Assembly (NCBI GenBank): GCA_020404105.1
Contig: JADBWH010000009.1
Location: 1 to 50,913 of the forward strand
DNA length: 50,913 bases
Source of the DNA: Pseudanabaena sp. M53BS1SP1A06MG
GTDB taxonomy: Bacteria; Cyanobacteriota; Cyanobacteriia; Pseudanabaenales; Pseudanabaenaceae
Direction: 5' to 3'
The translations under genes and the position numbers were made by a program. Below are positions 7,138 to 17,660 of the stretch, piece by piece. The notes beneath the pieces were generated by a model. The model worked only from the letters and a program-made list of their open reading frames with translations, had not been told where the DNA came from and made no database searches. Numbering within the stretch: position 1 is the stretch's first letter; each line of letters opens with the position of its first letter.

Positions 7138-10100
7138 CTAAACCGTTGCTGCTATAGGAAATACATCGATCGCTTCAGGGCTATTTTGTTCTGAAGGGGG
7201 CACAACTTGCCAAAACTTAGGTAGATAGGTTGACCAATTATCGACAATTTCCTTGGCTCTAGGACTACCAGTATAATCATAGCTTGATTGAATCAGTTCC
7301 CTAAGCTGATTTTCACCTGCGATAGTGCTAACTCTTTGGACTTTAAGAACTTCTTGGCTGAGACGCTCTTGGAATTTATCGTCAAGATCGAGGAAGTAAG
7401 CAATACCGCCTGTCATCCCTGCACCAACATTGCGCCCTGTAGTTCCAAGCACTACGATTACGCCGCCTGTCATATATTCGCAACAGTGATCGCCTGTGCC
7501 TTCGACAACTGCCTTTGCCCCAGAGTTCCGAACACCAAAACGTTCACCAGCACGCCCATTGACGAATAGATAACCACCTGTTGCGCCATAGAGACAGGTA
7601 TTCCCGACGATGGAATTATCAGCAGGATTAAAGGTGCTTTCAGGGCTGGGTTTGATGCTAATCACGCCACCGTTGAGTCCTTTGCCGACATAATCGTTGG
7701 CTTCCCCGATGACTGAAAGATTTACGCCATTGATGTTGAATGCACCAAAACTCTGACCTGCTGCGCCCACAAATTCAAGATTGAGGTGACTTGCCAGCCC
7801 AGAATTACCATATTTTTTAGCGATCGCCCCCGATACTCTTGCACCAACGGAGCGATCAGTATTGACAATCTTGTAGGTTTTGTTGAGGTCAGTTTGATTG
7901 GCGATCGCCTGCTGTACCTCTAAATCCGCCAAGATTTCGTCATCAAGCACCGCACCATTACTGTGGGAAGTGGGAGAATGTTCTAACCAACTGCGATCGC
8001 TCTTTGTGTCAGGCAGATTAATCAAACAGCCGAGATCAACTTGGTTAAGATCGAGTTTCACCAGTTTCAAATCCTGCCGCTTAGTGAGTAGATCAGAGCG
8101 TCCGATAATCTCTTTGAGGGATTTATAACCCAGTTTGGCAAGGATTTGGCGAACTTCTTCAGCAACGAAATAGAGGAAGTTGACAACATTTTCAGGAGTG
8201 CCAGGGAAGCGCTTACGGAACTGTTCTAATTGAGAAGTTACGCCCACAGGACATTTGTTTGTATGGCAAACGCGAGCCATGATACAACCCTCAGCAATCA
8301 TAGCCGCCGTACCAAAGCCGTACTCTTCACCACCAAGGAGCGCTGCGATCGCCACATCCCAACCAGTTTTAAAGCCACCATCAACTCGCAGTAAGACGCG
8401 ATCACGCAACTTGTTCATCATCAGCGATGTATGTACTTCCGCTAAGCCTAATTCCCAAGGTGAGCCTGCGTGCTTAATCGAACTCAAGGGGGATGCACCT
8501 GTACCACCGTCATAGCCAGAAATTTGGATGATGTCCGCATTAGCTTTAGCCACACCCGCAGCGATCGTGCCGATGCCAATTTCCGATACTAGTTTGACGG
8601 AAACCTTAGCAGTGGGATTGATCTGGTGCAGATCGTAAATTAGCTGTGCAAGATCTTCGATGGAATAGATGTCATGGTGGGGAGGAGGTGAGATTAGCGA
8701 TACCCCTGGTTTGGAGTTTCGTAACATCGCAATATAGCTACTAACCTTCGGTCCTGGAAGTTGTCCGCCTTCTCCTGGCTTTGCGCCTTGAGCAACCTTA
8801 ATTTCTAATTGGTCAGAACTGACTAAATAGGAAGGAGTGACCCCAAAGCGTCCCGATGCAATCTGTTTAATTGCGGAGTTCGCTGTATCACCATTCTTCA
8901 AGCCCTTGAGGTGGGGGAAGGTTGCGGAAATACCATTAGCATCCACATCGTTGATGGGCAGATAACGGATCGGATCTTCGCCACCTTCGCCACAATTAGA
9001 TTTACCGCCAACACGATTCATGGCGATCGCCAATACTTCATGGGCCTCTCGACTCAAGGCTCCGAGGGACATAGCTCCTGTACAGAATCGTTTCAGGATT
9101 TCCGAAACATCTTCTACTTCTGAAAGGGGGATGCTATGGCGATCGCTCTTAAATTCGAGCAGGTCACGCAATGCCGTAGGAGTGCGATTTTGTAGCTGAG
9201 TTCGATAAATTTCATAATGGTCATAACCATCACCAGTAACCGCTTTATGTAGGGCTTTTGCCATTTCAGGGCTATTCATGTGGTATTCCCCTGTGGGGCG
9301 ATACTGCACAAAGCCATAATTTTCAAGCTTCTTCTGTTTTAGTTCAGGGAAGGCTTGAGCATGGAAGTTGAGCAATTCCGAAGCAATATCTGTAAAATTG
9401 ACTCCACCGACACGGGATACAGTTCCCTTGAAGCAAGTATCGACAACTTCTGCTCCAATACCGATCGCTTCAAAAATTTGTGCGCCACTATAGCTAGACA
9501 ATAGCGAAATCCCCATTTTTGAGAGAATCTTCAACAAGCCACCTTCAACCGCCTTACGATAGCTGTCTTGAACTTGGGTAATGGTCAAAGACTTGATTTT
9601 GCCAGTTTGCATCTGGGTTTGGGTCTTAGCTTTGCCCCACCATTGGCGCGTAGTTTCCAAAGCCATATAAGGACAAATCGCACTGGCTCCGTAGCCAATC
9701 AGACAAGCAAAATGATGGGTACTCCAGCATTGAGCCGTATCCACCACAATCGAAGCTTTCATGCGAATACCTTGATCACAAAGGCGATGATGCACAGCTC
9801 CCACAGCTAGCAATGGTGGAATATAGGCATGTTCGGCGCTCAAGTTGCGATCACTTAAAATCAGCAATTTTGCGCCACTACGCACTGCGGCAATGGCACT
9901 ACTCGTCAACTTAGCGATCGCGTCTTTGAGTCCATTTGCCCCCGCAGCGACTGGAAAGAGCATATCTAGTTTGGCAGTATCAAAACCGAAGTTCTGCAAT
10001 TCCTCTAACTCGGTTTCATTAATGACAGGACTGCTGATCTTAATTTGATTGGCTGCTTCAGGAGTAGCAAGCAGTAAATTCGCTCTTTCACCCAAACACA

Positions 10101-11778
10101 TAGACAAGGACATGACCGTTCCTTCTCGCAGAGGATCGATCGGTGGATTCGTCACCTGTGCAAAGCGCTGTTTGAAGTAGTCATAGAGAAGATGTGGACG
10201 TTGGGATAGAAAGGCAAGTGGTACATCATCACCCATACAGAACACTGGCTCCTTACCATCTTGAGCCATTGCTTCGATTACCATTTCTACATCTTCAAGA
10301 GTGTAACCAAATGCGGTTTGGTGAGTGAGCACAGTTTGTTCATTAAGGGCGAGAGATTCAGCAAAGGGCTTAGCTTTTAGATTCTTGCGGTACTGCTTAA
10401 TCCACTCACCGTAGGGATGAGCAGTCGCGACCCGTTGCTTAATATCCCAGTTATGCAAAATTTCATGGGTTTGCAGATCAACTGCGATCGTTTGTCCAGG
10501 ACCGAGGCGACCCTTCTCGACAATATCCACTTCAGGAATATCAACCGTACCTGCCTCAGAGCTAACAATTACCATGCCATCGTTAGTAATTACATAACGG
10601 GCAGGACGTAAACCATTGCGATCAAGCGCTGCACCGACGATTTTGCCATCACTAAAGGCGAGCAGGGCGGGACCATCCCATGCTTCTTGTAAGCCACTGT
10701 AATATTCATAGAAATCAACAATTTCGGGGCGATCTCTTAAATCTGGCTGGTTCTCATAAGCCTCTGGCACAAGGATCATGATTGCTTCGAGGGGACTGTG
10801 CCCCGTCTCAATCAGCAACTCAAAAACGTGATCCAAAGTTGCGGAATCGCTCTCATTGGGTTTGAGAACTGGTAAGAGATCCTTAATGCGATCACCTTTA
10901 GCATCAACCCAATTGGGATGGGAGAGATCGCCCTGACGCGCTAAGAACCAATTGGTATTCCCCTGCATCGTGTTAATTTCGCCATTATGACCGAGGAAAC
11001 GCATTGGCTGAGCTAGTGGCCATTTGGGTAAAGTATTGGTGCTAAAGCGACGGTGATAGATAGCGAAAGCCGAGACATACTCAGGATTTTGGAGATCAGC
11101 ATAAAATTTTTCCAGAATCGCCGATCGCACCATCCCCTTATAGATAATCGTGGTATTTGATAGCGACGCAATGTAGAAGTTACTACCACCAGTGGGGAAA
11201 AGCTTTTCAATTTCCAGCTTAATCCGACGACGGGTGATATAAATGGCGCGTTCAATCTGATCGGTATTCTGATGATCGGCATCGGCAATAAAGGCAGCTT
11301 GCTCAATATGGGGCTGATTTTCACGAGCCTGAATTCCTAATACCTCTGGATTGACAGGTACAACGCGCCAATTTAAAAGTTTTAGTCCTTCCTGCGCTGC
11401 AATTCTTTCAGTAATTTCGCGACAAGTGGCGGTGCGCTCGCGTTCCTGTGGGAAGAAAAACATTCCTACGGCAGTATGGGCAGGATCGATTTCGGAAATT
11501 TCCTTCTGCAACAAAGCCCAAGGAATTGCGGTCATGATCCCAGCACCGTCGCCCGAATCTTGGTCTGCACTACACCCACCGCGATGTTCCATACAAGTCA
11601 AAGCTTTGAGCGCATTGCTGATAATTTTATGGCTAGCTCGACCTTCCTTGTCAGCAATAAAGCCTACTCCACAGGCATCACGCTCTTCAACTAGCCAAGA
11701 GGGACCTTGGATAAGATTAGCAGTTCCAGACTGACTAGACTGATTAGACTGACTTGTATTCACGCGGCTCACTTCCAT
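7138..11778 (-). CDS. glsF: Ferredoxin-dependent glutamate synthase (Fd-GOGAT)
   Basis: Transfers the amide of glutamine to 2-oxoglutarate to make two glutamates, using reduced ferredoxin; the main step of ammonium assimilation with glutamine synthetase. Domains in order: N-terminal amidotransferase, with nucleophile C36 in [14 protein letters not shown] (the preceding residues are expected to be cleaved); central domain; FMN-binding synthase domain with the 3Fe-4S motif [16 protein letters not shown]-terminal beta-helix with repeated G-x-x-x-G. The [17 protein letters not shown] region matches plant Fd-GOGAT rather than NADH-type GltB, and no gltD is adjacent. ATG at 11778 gives 1546 residues; an upstream ATG at 11853 would add 25 atypical residues. 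Confidence 0.95.
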   Translation of the reverse strand: MEVSRVNTSQSNQSSQSGTANLIQGPSWLVEERDACGVGFIADKEGRASHKIISNALKALTCMEHRGGCSADQDSGDGAGIMTAIPWALLQKEISEIDPAHTAVGMFFFPQERERTATCREITERIAAQEGLKLLNWRVVPVNPEVLGIQARENQPHIEQAAFIADADHQNTDQIERAIYITRRRIKLEIEKLFPTGGSNFYIASLSNTTIIYKGMVRSAILEKFYADLQNPEYVSAFAIYHRRFSTNTLPKWPLAQPMRFLGHNGEINTMQGNTNWFLARQGDLSHPNWVDAKGDRIKDLLPVLKPNESDSATLDHVFELLIETGHSPLEAIMILVPEAYENQPDLRDRPEIVDFYEYYSGLQEAWDGPALLAFSDGKIVGAALDRNGLRPARYVITNDGMVIVSSEAGTVDIPEVDIVEKGRLGPGQTIAVDLQTHEILHNWDIKQRVATAHPYGEWIKQYRKNLKAKPFAESLALNEQTVLTHQTAFGYTLEDVEMVIEAMAQDGKEPVFCMGDDVPLAFLSQRPHLLYDYFKQRFAQVTNPPIDPLREGTVMSLSMCLGERANLLLATPEAANQIKISSPVINETELEELQNFGFDTAKLDMLFPVAAGANGLKDAIAKLTSSAIAAVRSGAKLLILSDRNLSAEHAYIPPLLAVGAVHHRLCDQGIRMKASIVVDTAQCWSTHHFACLIGYGASAICPYMALETTRQWWGKAKTQTQMQTGKIKSLTITQVQDSYRKAVEGGLLKILSKMGISLLSSYSGAQIFEAIGIGAEVVDTCFKGTVSRVGGVNFTDIASELLNFHAQAFPELKQKKLENYGFVQYRPTGEYHMNSPEMAKALHKAVTGDGYDHYEIYRTQLQNRTPTALRDLLEFKSDRHSIPLSEVEDVSEILKRFCTGAMSLGALSREAHEVLAIAMNRVGGKSNCGEGGEDPIRYLPINDVDANGISATFPHLKGLKNGDTANSAIKQIASGRFGVTPSYLVSSDQLEIKVAQGAKPGEGGQLPGPKVSSYIAMLRNSKPGVSLISPPPHHDIYSIEDLAQLIYDLHQINPTAKVSVKLVSEIGIGTIAAGVAKANADIIQISGYDGGTGASPLSSIKHAGSPWELGLAEVHTSLMMNKLRDRVLLRVDGGFKTGWDVAIAALLGGEEYGFGTAAMIAEGCIMARVCHTNKCPVGVTSQLEQFRKRFPGTPENVVNFLYFVAEEVRQILAKLGYKSLKEIIGRSDLLTKRQDLKLVKLDLNQVDLGCLINLPDTKSDRSWLEHSPTSHSNGAVLDDEILADLEVQQAIANQTDLNKTYKIVNTDRSVGARVSGAIAKKYGNSGLASHLNLEFVGAAGQSFGAFNINGVNLSVIGEANDYVGKGLNGGVISIKPSPESTFNPADNSIVGNTCLYGATGGYLFVNGRAGERFGVRNSGAKAVVEGTGDHCCEYMTGGVIVVLGTTGRNVGAGMTGGIAYFLDLDDKFQERLSQEVLKVQRVSTIAGENQLRELIQSSYDYTGSPRAKEIVDNWSTYLPKFWQVVPPSEQNSPEAIDVFPIAATV

Positions 11779-11866
11779 CGGATTATTTATTGCTATCAAA
11801 AAATAGGTTGAAATTATGAGATTTTGGGATTTATAAAGCGATCGCTGCCTCACAACTGTTTCAGCG

Positions 11867-11961
11867 TATAGCGTCTACCAGTCTAGTAAATTACAGGTAT
11901 GTTTCCTCGTCAAAAGCGGGGAAACATACCGATGTACCTCGCTGGCTTGAAAAACGCTATA
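11867..11961. repeat. Family E element, copy 1
   Basis: Begins TATAGCGTCTACCAGTCTA and ends GGCTTGAAAAACGCTATA. The hairpin arms are GGTATGTTTCCTCG and CGGGGAAACATACC. A related copy lies at 35329-35411, with partial relatives at 12298 and 20767. Confidence 0.65.
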
Positions 11962-12297
11962 TTGTTAATTCTAAATAAAGCTTTTTAGTAACAGCAGGAT
12001 AGCTGCTAGTATGTGCTTGATAGAATTTCGTTCGCCACATAAATTTAAGCTTGCATTCAGGAATTTTTGAAAGCAGATCTTAAAGCATAGCTCTTTACTT
12101 AGACCAGTGCATAGGGTCTAAAATAGTATTTTATGTAAGTTTTCAAATTAAACATTTTAAATAGGGCATTCATGATTATAGGCGACGCAACTTTTACTTG
12201 TGTTTTACTAAATACACTTTGATGTCACATCCTGCCCTGCAAAGCCAGCGAAAAAATAATAGTAGTACTTTTAATCACTGTTCTCTTTTTGCTCACA

Positions 12298-12362
12298 TCG
12301 TTTTTCAAGCCATTGAAGTCCCTGCCTTCAGAAGGCAGGGAAACAAACCAGCACTTCACTCA
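12298..12362. repeat. Partial family E repeat
   Basis: CGTTTTTCAAGCCATTGAAG matches the reversed right end of the 11867-11961 element. It is followed by a CCCTGCCTTC/GAAGGCAGGG hairpin (12320-12340) and GAAACAAACCAGCACTTC. Confidence 0.5.
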
Positions 12363-12466
12363 TCTTATAATTTGGATAGTTCGACTAAGACTTCAAAATT
12401 TGTGCCAGTGATCTAAGTCTCCAAAGCGAGTAACCTAGCGATCGCAGCGATTTTGTACATTTACTT

Positions 12467-12487
12467 AGAGCGTATTTGAGAAGTTAA
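12467..12487. mobile_element. Orphan IS5-type end
   Basis: AGAGCGTATTTGAGAAGTTA matches the element end at 142-162 with one difference. No transposase sequence accompanies it, so it is a footprint or solo end. Confidence 0.4.
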
Positions 12488-12540
12488 GCAATATTAAGAG
12501 TTTATGATGAAAAAATCCTGGCGATTTCAGTCAGATTAGA

Positions 12541-12579
12541 AGTGATGATGTCCCTTGTGGAGTGCGGGACATCATCACT
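12541..12579 (-). terminator. Hairpin ending the WecG/TagA gene
   Basis: 14-bp perfect stem AGTGATGATGTCCC / GGGACATCATCACT with an 11-nt loop. The stop codon (12575-12577) lies inside one arm. Confidence 0.65.
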
Positions 12580-13330
12580 TCTTTTTGAATAAAGATTCTT
12601 TTGTGACACACCAAACAAAATGAGGAAGTGAGAGCATTCTCCGCCAACGCCAAGGTTCTTGATAGAGTCGGTAAAGCCACTCTAGGTTATTATTGCTGAA
12701 CCATTCAGGGGCGCGAGTTTTGATGCCAGACCAAATATCGAAACTGCCCCCCACGCCAATCCACACAGCATCAGGGCAAAGATAACGATATTTCTGAATC
12801 CATAGTTCTTGGCGCGGAACTCCTAATCCCACCAGAATCAAGTTTGGTTGAGAACTCTGCAACTGTTCACAAATCTGTTGTTCGATCGCTGCGTCAAAAT
12901 AACCATGATGTGTTCCCGCGATCGCGATATCTGCCCATTTATTACGCCAAATTTCCGCCACTGAATCGACTACTTTGGGCGCTCCCCCTATCAAAAAAAT
13001 CCGCCATTGTTTCTCCGCCGCAATTTGCACAATCTGTTGCGATAACTCAATGCCTGGACATCGGTTGATTTTTTCACCCTGAGATCGAAGATAAAGCACA
13101 ATTCCTGAACCATCTGGCACAACTAATTCCGCCTGCTTAATCACGTTTGCCAAAGCAGGATTTTTTTGCGCCTGCATTGTCATTTCGGCGTTGATGGTGA
13201 CAACATGTGTACCTTGATTGGTTTGCAGTCTTTGAGCAAGCCAGTCACGATAATTTTCATGAATATGCACGGGCAGACTAAGCACACTAAACTGACGCAA
13301 AATTAATATCTCCAAATACTGCGTAGTCAT
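12575..13330 (-). CDS. WecG/TagA/CpsF family glycosyltransferase
   Basis: Member of GT family 26, which transfers ManNAc-type or glucosyl sugars to undecaprenyl-linked intermediates of surface polysaccharides. Visible family blocks are THVVTINAEMTMQAQKNP, VVPDGSGIVLYLR (with the conserved Asp), RIFLIGGAPKVV and ILVGLGVPRQELWIQ, then GVGGSFDIWSG. Its 251 residues are the usual size. It is soluble, with a probably amphipathic C-terminus (WLYRLYQEPWRWRRM). No other polysaccharide genes adjoin, so the product polymer cannot be named. The end of the coding sequence folds into a hairpin. Confidence 0.92.
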   Translation of the reverse strand: MTTQYLEILILRQFSVLSLPVHIHENYRDWLAQRLQTNQGTHVVTINAEMTMQAQKNPALANVIKQAELVVPDGSGIVLYLRSQGEKINRCPGIELSQQIVQIAAEKQWRIFLIGGAPKVVDSVAEIWRNKWADIAIAGTHHGYFDAAIEQQICEQLQSSQPNLILVGLGVPRQELWIQKYRYLCPDAVWIGVGGSFDIWSGIKTRAPEWFSNNNLEWLYRLYQEPWRWRRMLSLPHFVWCVTKESLFKKK

Positions 13331-13350
13331 AAATTTATCATTTTATATCC

Positions 13351-13385
13351 AATAAAAGAGCGGCGCTTTGCGCCGCTCTTTTATT
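13351..13385 (-). terminator. Terminator of the DUF3370 gene
   Basis: 15-bp perfect stem AATAAAAGAGCGGCG / CGCCGCTCTTTTATT with a 5-nt loop. The stop codon of the gene (13381-13383) lies in the right arm. Confidence 0.75.
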
Positions 13386-14793
13386 GTGTAGTTGTCACTG
13401 TCAAAACCTGTGGAGGTGTCGCATCCGCAGGATAGAGAAAATCAAATTGGACAACACGACGATCGCTTGGTGGCATCTTGAGCATAACCAAAGGTTTGCC
13501 ACGCTCGCCACGACGCATCATCAAATGTACATAGCGAGTTTGTGCGAAGCCCTTGTCATCCCGAAATCTGACCCGTACTGAACCTCGGAAAAAGACATCA
13601 TCGGGTAATGGCTCAAAAAACTGCAAACCACCAACAGGCTTATCGTATTTAATTGGATTCTGGAAAGAGAGAACAACGGTTTGAAGCTCGCTAGTCGGAT
13701 TATGCAGAGGCATGGTTAGGTTATACTGCACACCGTAATTGCCATGAGCCGAATATGCTGTGTCAGGATACCGCACCTTTAGCGGCGCAGTCTGTACTTG
13801 CCCTGTTCCCATCGTGCCATATTGCAAAAGACTCAAACCATAGGAATAGGATTCCCCCCGTTTAGGAATGGCTAGATCATTACTATCCTTATCAGTTAAG
13901 TTCCCGAACCATTGCGAACCAAGCTGAACACCTGCTACACGGCTATATTCAAAGGATCCTTTCGTTAAATCTGGTGGCGTTGGCACAACATCACGCGGCT
14001 TAGCAAGTTCACCATTTTTGAGAATATTTTCCCATTCGGCAAGATTGGGAGCGCGTTCTGTTCCATCAGGATTAAGACGTGCATAGAGAGAGAGCGTCGC
14101 GATATAAACTTTGCCATCGCTTCGCAATCGTGATAGTCCTGATCGCCCATTTAAGGGAGGATCTAATTCCTTAACGGGAATTGGCACATTCATCAACATG
14201 CGGCTTTGCTTTGGCGGAATTATGATTTGAGCAGGAAAGATGTCCTGACGACGACCGCGCAAAATATCGAGCATGGCGCGATCGCCAGGACCGCGATAGG
14301 TTGCACCATTATTATTCAATGAATAGTTGGGTGCGTCATAAAAAGGAGCATCGGGTTGACTGAGATAACTCGCCCCTTGCAATACATCAATGGTTACAGG
14401 CTTATCGGTGGGGTTAAAAGCGATCGCACCAATATATAAAGTTCTTAAATCCTCTGGTGGTGGCGCTTTGGAAATATGGTGAGTAAAGACATCAAAGCGA
14501 CCTTGGAAGGGAAAGTTTAAATGCGCCTTGGGATGCGTCATCCCTTCAGGGGGAAATGCTGATAGCAAAATTCCCTCTGTTTGCACAATTTCAGGACTAT
14601 TGCTATTAAACATCGGCACTTCGTCGAGACGACCCATGAGAGGACGCATTTCTTGACGATCCAAAATAATTTGGCGTTGATTTGCAGTTTGGGCAATTTT
14701 GTTAACTGGGTGAACTGAATTAGTTTTTACCGCATGGTCGCTATGCAACGCTGCGGGATTCGTCAATAACGATATTAAAAAAGCTGATAACAT
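13381..14793 (-). CDS. DUF3370 domain-containing protein, probably exported
   Basis: The 470-residue protein belongs to a cyanobacterial family of unknown function. The match is clear along most of its length: EMRPLMGRLDEVPMFNSNSP, VQTEGILLSAFPPEGM, HLNFPFQGRFDVF, YLSQPDAPF, GPGDRAMLDILRGRRQ, PLNGRSGLSRLRS, GNYGVQYNLTMPL and the terminal YPADATPPQVLTV. The short hydrophobic N-terminus (MLSAFLISLLTNPAALHS) looks like a signal peptide, so it is likely periplasmic or surface-exposed. ATG at 14793 has an in-frame stop two codons upstream, so the start is fixed. Function unknown. Confidence 0.9.
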   Translation of the reverse strand: MLSAFLISLLTNPAALHSDHAVKTNSVHPVNKIAQTANQRQIILDRQEMRPLMGRLDEVPMFNSNSPEIVQTEGILLSAFPPEGMTHPKAHLNFPFQGRFDVFTHHISKAPPPEDLRTLYIGAIAFNPTDKPVTIDVLQGASYLSQPDAPFYDAPNYSLNNNGATYRGPGDRAMLDILRGRRQDIFPAQIIIPPKQSRMLMNVPIPVKELDPPLNGRSGLSRLRSDGKVYIATLSLYARLNPDGTERAPNLAEWENILKNGELAKPRDVVPTPPDLTKGSFEYSRVAGVQLGSQWFGNLTDKDSNDLAIPKRGESYSYGLSLLQYGTMGTGQVQTAPLKVRYPDTAYSAHGNYGVQYNLTMPLHNPTSELQTVVLSFQNPIKYDKPVGGLQFFEPLPDDVFFRGSVRVRFRDDKGFAQTRYVHLMMRRGERGKPLVMLKMPPSDRRVVQFDFLYPADATPPQVLTVTTTQ

Positions 14794-15058
14794 AGACTAT
14801 TGATCAAACTTAGGCGATCTTACTTACCTGATACTGCCATGAAAAAAGCATCAGTAGTTGCAAAAGTTGCGATCACAATCCCAAATCCCGATGTAACCAT
14901 TCCCTTTCGTAAAATACTAAAATTCAGTGCAGCTATTTTCCATCACACAAGAGAGTTTAGTTCCCAAGGTTTCAACTCCATACTGAGCATTCTCAAGACA
15001 AAACTTTGTCCATCCATAAAGAAAATTTTGCTGGTCTTTCACACTTTTGCTCAAAAGT

Positions 15059-15742
15059 TTAACTGCGGTCTAGCAAGACTTGCTTTAAACGCATCGGATC
15101 ACCTTTATCGATGACTTGACCCCGCTCTAATAGGAATGCACCATCGGCATAGTCAAGTTCATTTAATCGATGCGTTACCCATAGAGCAGTAAGATTCTTT
15201 TGTTTGACTAATTCACGCACAGAAGCAACTAGATCCGTTTGATTATCGCCATCTAATAGGGCTGTTGGCTCATCTAGTAATAAAACTTCTGCATGACGAG
15301 CGATCGCTCCAGCGATCGCAACTCGTTGTTTTTGACCACCACTAAGTGCATAGATAGGGCGGCGTAGCATTTGCGAGAGATTTACCGCACTGAGAGATTC
15401 TTTTACTCGATGGAGAGTTTCGATGTAGGAAAGTTTCTCAGATACTAGACCGAAGGCAATATCTGCACCGACTGTGGGCATGACCAATTGATGATCAGGA
15501 TTTTGAAAGACAAACCCAATGCGATCGCTAATTTCAATATCCCCCGACTTTGGTTTTAGCAATCCTGCTAATAGCCTCAGCAAAGTTGACTTACCACTGC
15601 CATTAGTCCCTAACAACATCCAAAATTCCCCCTTAGGAACGGACAAGGTACAACGATCAAGAACGGTTTCGCCCGATGCCCACGCAAAGGAAAGTTCGCG
15701 AACACTTATGGCAGCAGTGGTAACGGATTGGTCAATGGGCAT
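15059..15742 (-). CDS. ABC transporter ATPase, energy-coupling-factor (CbiO/EcfA) type
   Basis: The 227-residue nucleotide-binding subunit has Walker A GTNGSGKST (45-53), Q-loop VFQNPDHQ (78-85), signature LSGGQ (133-137), Walker B VLLLDEPT with E158, and switch H191. The phrase VFQNPDHQLVMPTVGADIAF is typical of ECF-transporter ATPases for cobalt, nickel, biotin and other micronutrients. No EcfT or S component lies next to it, so substrate and partners are unknown; it may serve a distant module, as solo ECF ATPases do in other cyanobacteria and plastids. Start ATG 15742. Confidence 0.9.
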   Translation of the reverse strand: MPIDQSVTTAAISVRELSFAWASGETVLDRCTLSVPKGEFWMLLGTNGSGKSTLLRLLAGLLKPKSGDIEISDRIGFVFQNPDHQLVMPTVGADIAFGLVSEKLSYIETLHRVKESLSAVNLSQMLRRPIYALSGGQKQRVAIAGAIARHAEVLLLDEPTALLDGDNQTDLVASVRELVKQKNLTALWVTHRLNELDYADGAFLLERGQVIDKGDPMRLKQVLLDRS

Positions 15743-15828
15743 TGGTTAAATTGCTGATAGTGCAACAAATATGCAAATTAAGAAAATGTTGATGGGGGAG
15801 CGCAAAGCACCCCCCTCTAGTTTAAAGG

Positions 15829-16086
15829 TTAGCCGCGTACAAAACCTGCACCGAGATTTGCCGAGGATCCTGATTTTTCGGAAACCTGTACGGCTGAGAT
15901 CTCGCTCACAAGTACCGAGACCTTTTTGCCTTCTTGTTTTTCACAGGTTAATTCCAAAACCTTGGGATGATCATTGGCGATCGCATTGACAATATCACGA
16001 TAAAGTGAATCGGCTGTTTCTTGCTCCTTACGCTGTACGGACAAAGCGATTGGATTATTTTTGAGAGTGATTTCGACTGTGTACAT
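15829..16086 (-). CDS. UPF0367 family protein
   Basis: Small cyanobacterial protein of unknown function, 85 residues from the ATG at 16086 (MYTVEITLKN, the usual family start); another ATG two codons upstream (16092) is less likely. Recognised by NPIALSVQRKEQETADSLY, KVLELTCEKQEGKKV and the C-terminal SAVQVSEKSG. No signal peptide or membrane segment. Co-directional with the ABC ATPase 87 bp further on, so they could share a transcript. Confidence 0.88.
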   Translation of the reverse strand: MYTVEITLKNNPIALSVQRKEQETADSLYRDIVNAIANDHPKVLELTCEKQEGKKVSVLVSEISAVQVSEKSGSSANLGAGFVRG

Positions 16087-16462
16087 CAGCATTAATAAGG
16101 TTTCCTGCCTAGAAATAAAATGAGATCAAAATAAATGCTTGTCTTTTCTCAGTATGCCATTGCATCGGCAAGCAGGGTGATGTTTGTAGTAGGGCATCCC
16201 GTATAGCCCCCACAACTTGTATGTAGCAATCATTGGTTTGTGGAAGCGTATACCTTCGGAGTGCGCTTCCACAAACCCATAAATCTATAAATGATTTAGG
16301 ACTGCTATGTGAATCATTTGCTGCAACTTATAAATTTAATGTATGCGATAGAAAAATTTTTATATCATAATTTGTATATGTATTTTAGTTTTTGAGTTCT
16401 ACGATACTAAGCATTATCTTGCAAGAGGGATAAATTAAAGATTGATAGTTTGAGACAAAAAT
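16087..16462. other. Intergenic gap with a TATAGC-ended repeat
   Basis: No supported gene. It contains the fold-back element at 16202-16309 and AT-rich flanks. The 57-residue small gene begins at its right edge. Confidence 0.5.
16202..16309. repeat. TATAGC-ended fold-back element
   Basis: The left end is TATAGCCCCCACAACTTG. The right end, reversed, is (C)ATAGCAGTCCTAAATCATT. The inner arms GGTTTGTGGAAGCG / CGCTTCCACAAACC form a strong hairpin. The ends match those of the element at 19322-19435. Confidence 0.6.
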
Positions 16463-16636
16463 ATGACGCAAGATAACCTTCAAAGAGTTAGAATCCTCCG
16501 TCAACAAATTATTGCTGAAACTAGCCATGGCTTTGCAGATTGGAACTTGGTGCAAAAGTTATTGGATGAGTTAATGGAAAACCATAATCAATATAAGCAG
16601 TTTGCCCTCAAAGAAAATCTTAGTCTCTATAATTGA
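16463..16636 (+). CDS. Small hypothetical protein, 57 residues
   Basis: ATG at 16463 opens a clean 57-codon frame. The protein starts MTQDNLQRVRILRQQIIAET, is hydrophilic and likely all-helical (charged residues spaced for two helices), and contains FADWNLVQKLLDELMENH. It has no signal or membrane segment. Codon use fits neighbouring genes (few rare codons, balanced composition), and the frame fills the space between a repeat and the convergent nadA, ending 47 bp from its stop. I do not recognise the family; it is a probable real small gene. Confidence 0.55.
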   Translation: MTQDNLQRVRILRQQIIAETSHGFADWNLVQKLLDELMENHNQYKQFALKENLSLYN

Positions 16637-16682
16637 AAGCCTTTCTAGACAGAAAAATCCTCACATCTCAAGGATTACCTGT

Positions 16683-17660
16683 TTAAATTGACATTTCTAA
16701 CATTCGTTGCATGGGTTTTAATGCTGCTTGACGAATATTTTCATCAAGAATGATTTCGGGAGAACGGTTTTTCATCGTGAGATATACCTTCTCTAGTGTA
16801 TTAAGGCGCATGTAAGGACACTCATTACAGGCACAATTACTAGTTGGAGGTGCAGGAATAAATTTTTTCAACGGAGTTGCCTTTTGCATTTGGTGAATTA
16901 CACCAGATTCGGTAACTACGATGAATTCTTGGCGATCACTTTTCTGAACATATTTCAATAATCCCGTAGTAGAACCAATAAAATCCGCATGTCGTAATAC
17001 ATTCGCTTCGCATTCAGGATGGGCAATGATATCCGCTTGGGGATAACTTAGCTTTAGTTCAACTAACTTACGCTCAGAGAAGATTTCATGCACTATGCAA
17101 GCTCCGTCCCATAGCACGAGGTCTCGCCCAGTTTGTTCGCTGACATAACGTCCTAGATTGCGATCAGGCGCAAAAATAATTGGCTGATCTTTAGGAATTT
17201 GATTAATGATCGCCACAGCATTGGAGCTAGTGCAGATGATATCGCTCAAGGCTTTGATTTCTGCGGAGCAATTTATATAGGAAATCACCAAATGATCGGG
17301 ATACTCAGCTTTAAAGGCTGCAAAGCGAACAGGGGGACAACTATCAGCAAGGGAGCAACCTGCATCAAGATCAGGTAGCAAAACTAATTTGTTAGGGTTC
17401 AAAATTTTGGCAGTTTCTGCCATGAAATGTACACCCAAAAATACAATCACATCAGCTTGGCAATTGACTGCTGCTTGAGATAGTCCAAGGGAATCACCGA
17501 TGTAGTCTGCAATATCTTGAAGATCAGGATCTTGGTAATAGTGTGCCAAAATAACTGCGTTTAGTTCCTTTTTGAGATCAGCGATCGCTGCAAATATGTC
17601 CTGAGAAATTGCATCAGGAGAATTTTGTTGGTATTTGATTTGTGGAGCAGTGAGAAACAT
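16683..17660 (-). CDS. nadA: Quinolinate synthase
   Basis: Condenses iminoaspartate with dihydroxyacetone phosphate to quinolinate, a step of de novo NAD synthesis, using a 4Fe-4S cluster. Three homologous subdomains are visible. Candidate cluster cysteines lie in [31 protein letters not shown] and the C-terminal [12 protein letters not shown]. Other family marks are [31 protein letters not shown] and [10 protein letters not shown]. The 325-residue length is normal. Transcribed alone. ATG at 17660. Confidence 0.96.
   Translation of the reverse strand: MFLTAPQIKYQQNSPDAISQDIFAAIADLKKELNAVILAHYYQDPDLQDIADYIGDSLGLSQAAVNCQADVIVFLGVHFMAETAKILNPNKLVLLPDLDAGCSLADSCPPVRFAAFKAEYPDHLVISYINCSAEIKALSDIICTSSNAVAIINQIPKDQPIIFAPDRNLGRYVSEQTGRDLVLWDGACIVHEIFSERKLVELKLSYPQADIIAHPECEANVLRHADFIGSTTGLLKYVQKSDRQEFIVVTESGVIHQMQKATPLKKFIPAPPTSNCACNECPYMRLNTLEKVYLTMKNRSPEIILDENIRQAALKPMQRMLEMSI

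Larger units (their letters stand above)
11779..12574. other. About 800 bp without a gene, 5' of glsF
   Basis: Holds the glsF upstream region, a family E element (11867-11961), a second E-like hairpin (12298-12362), an isolated IS5-type end (12467-12487) and the hairpin ending the next gene. A 72-codon frame at 12198-12416 overlaps the repeat and has no family features. The nearest match to an NtcA site has the wrong spacing. Confidence 0.6.

Noticed and set aside
7138-11778. NADH-dependent GltB
   Set aside because: The N-terminal and central sequence matches the plant ferredoxin-type enzyme and no gltD gene is adjacent.
11867-11879. Possible NtcA box GTA...TAC near glsF
   Set aside because: The half-sites are 7 bp apart, not 8, and lie in a mobile repeat end.
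12198-12416. 72-codon ORF 5' of glsF
   Set aside because: It runs through a family E-like hairpin (12298-12362) and has no protein-like features.
14800-15114. 104-codon plus-strand ORF
   Set aside because: It overlaps the end of the ABC ATPase on the other strand and lacks domain features or a ribosome-binding site.
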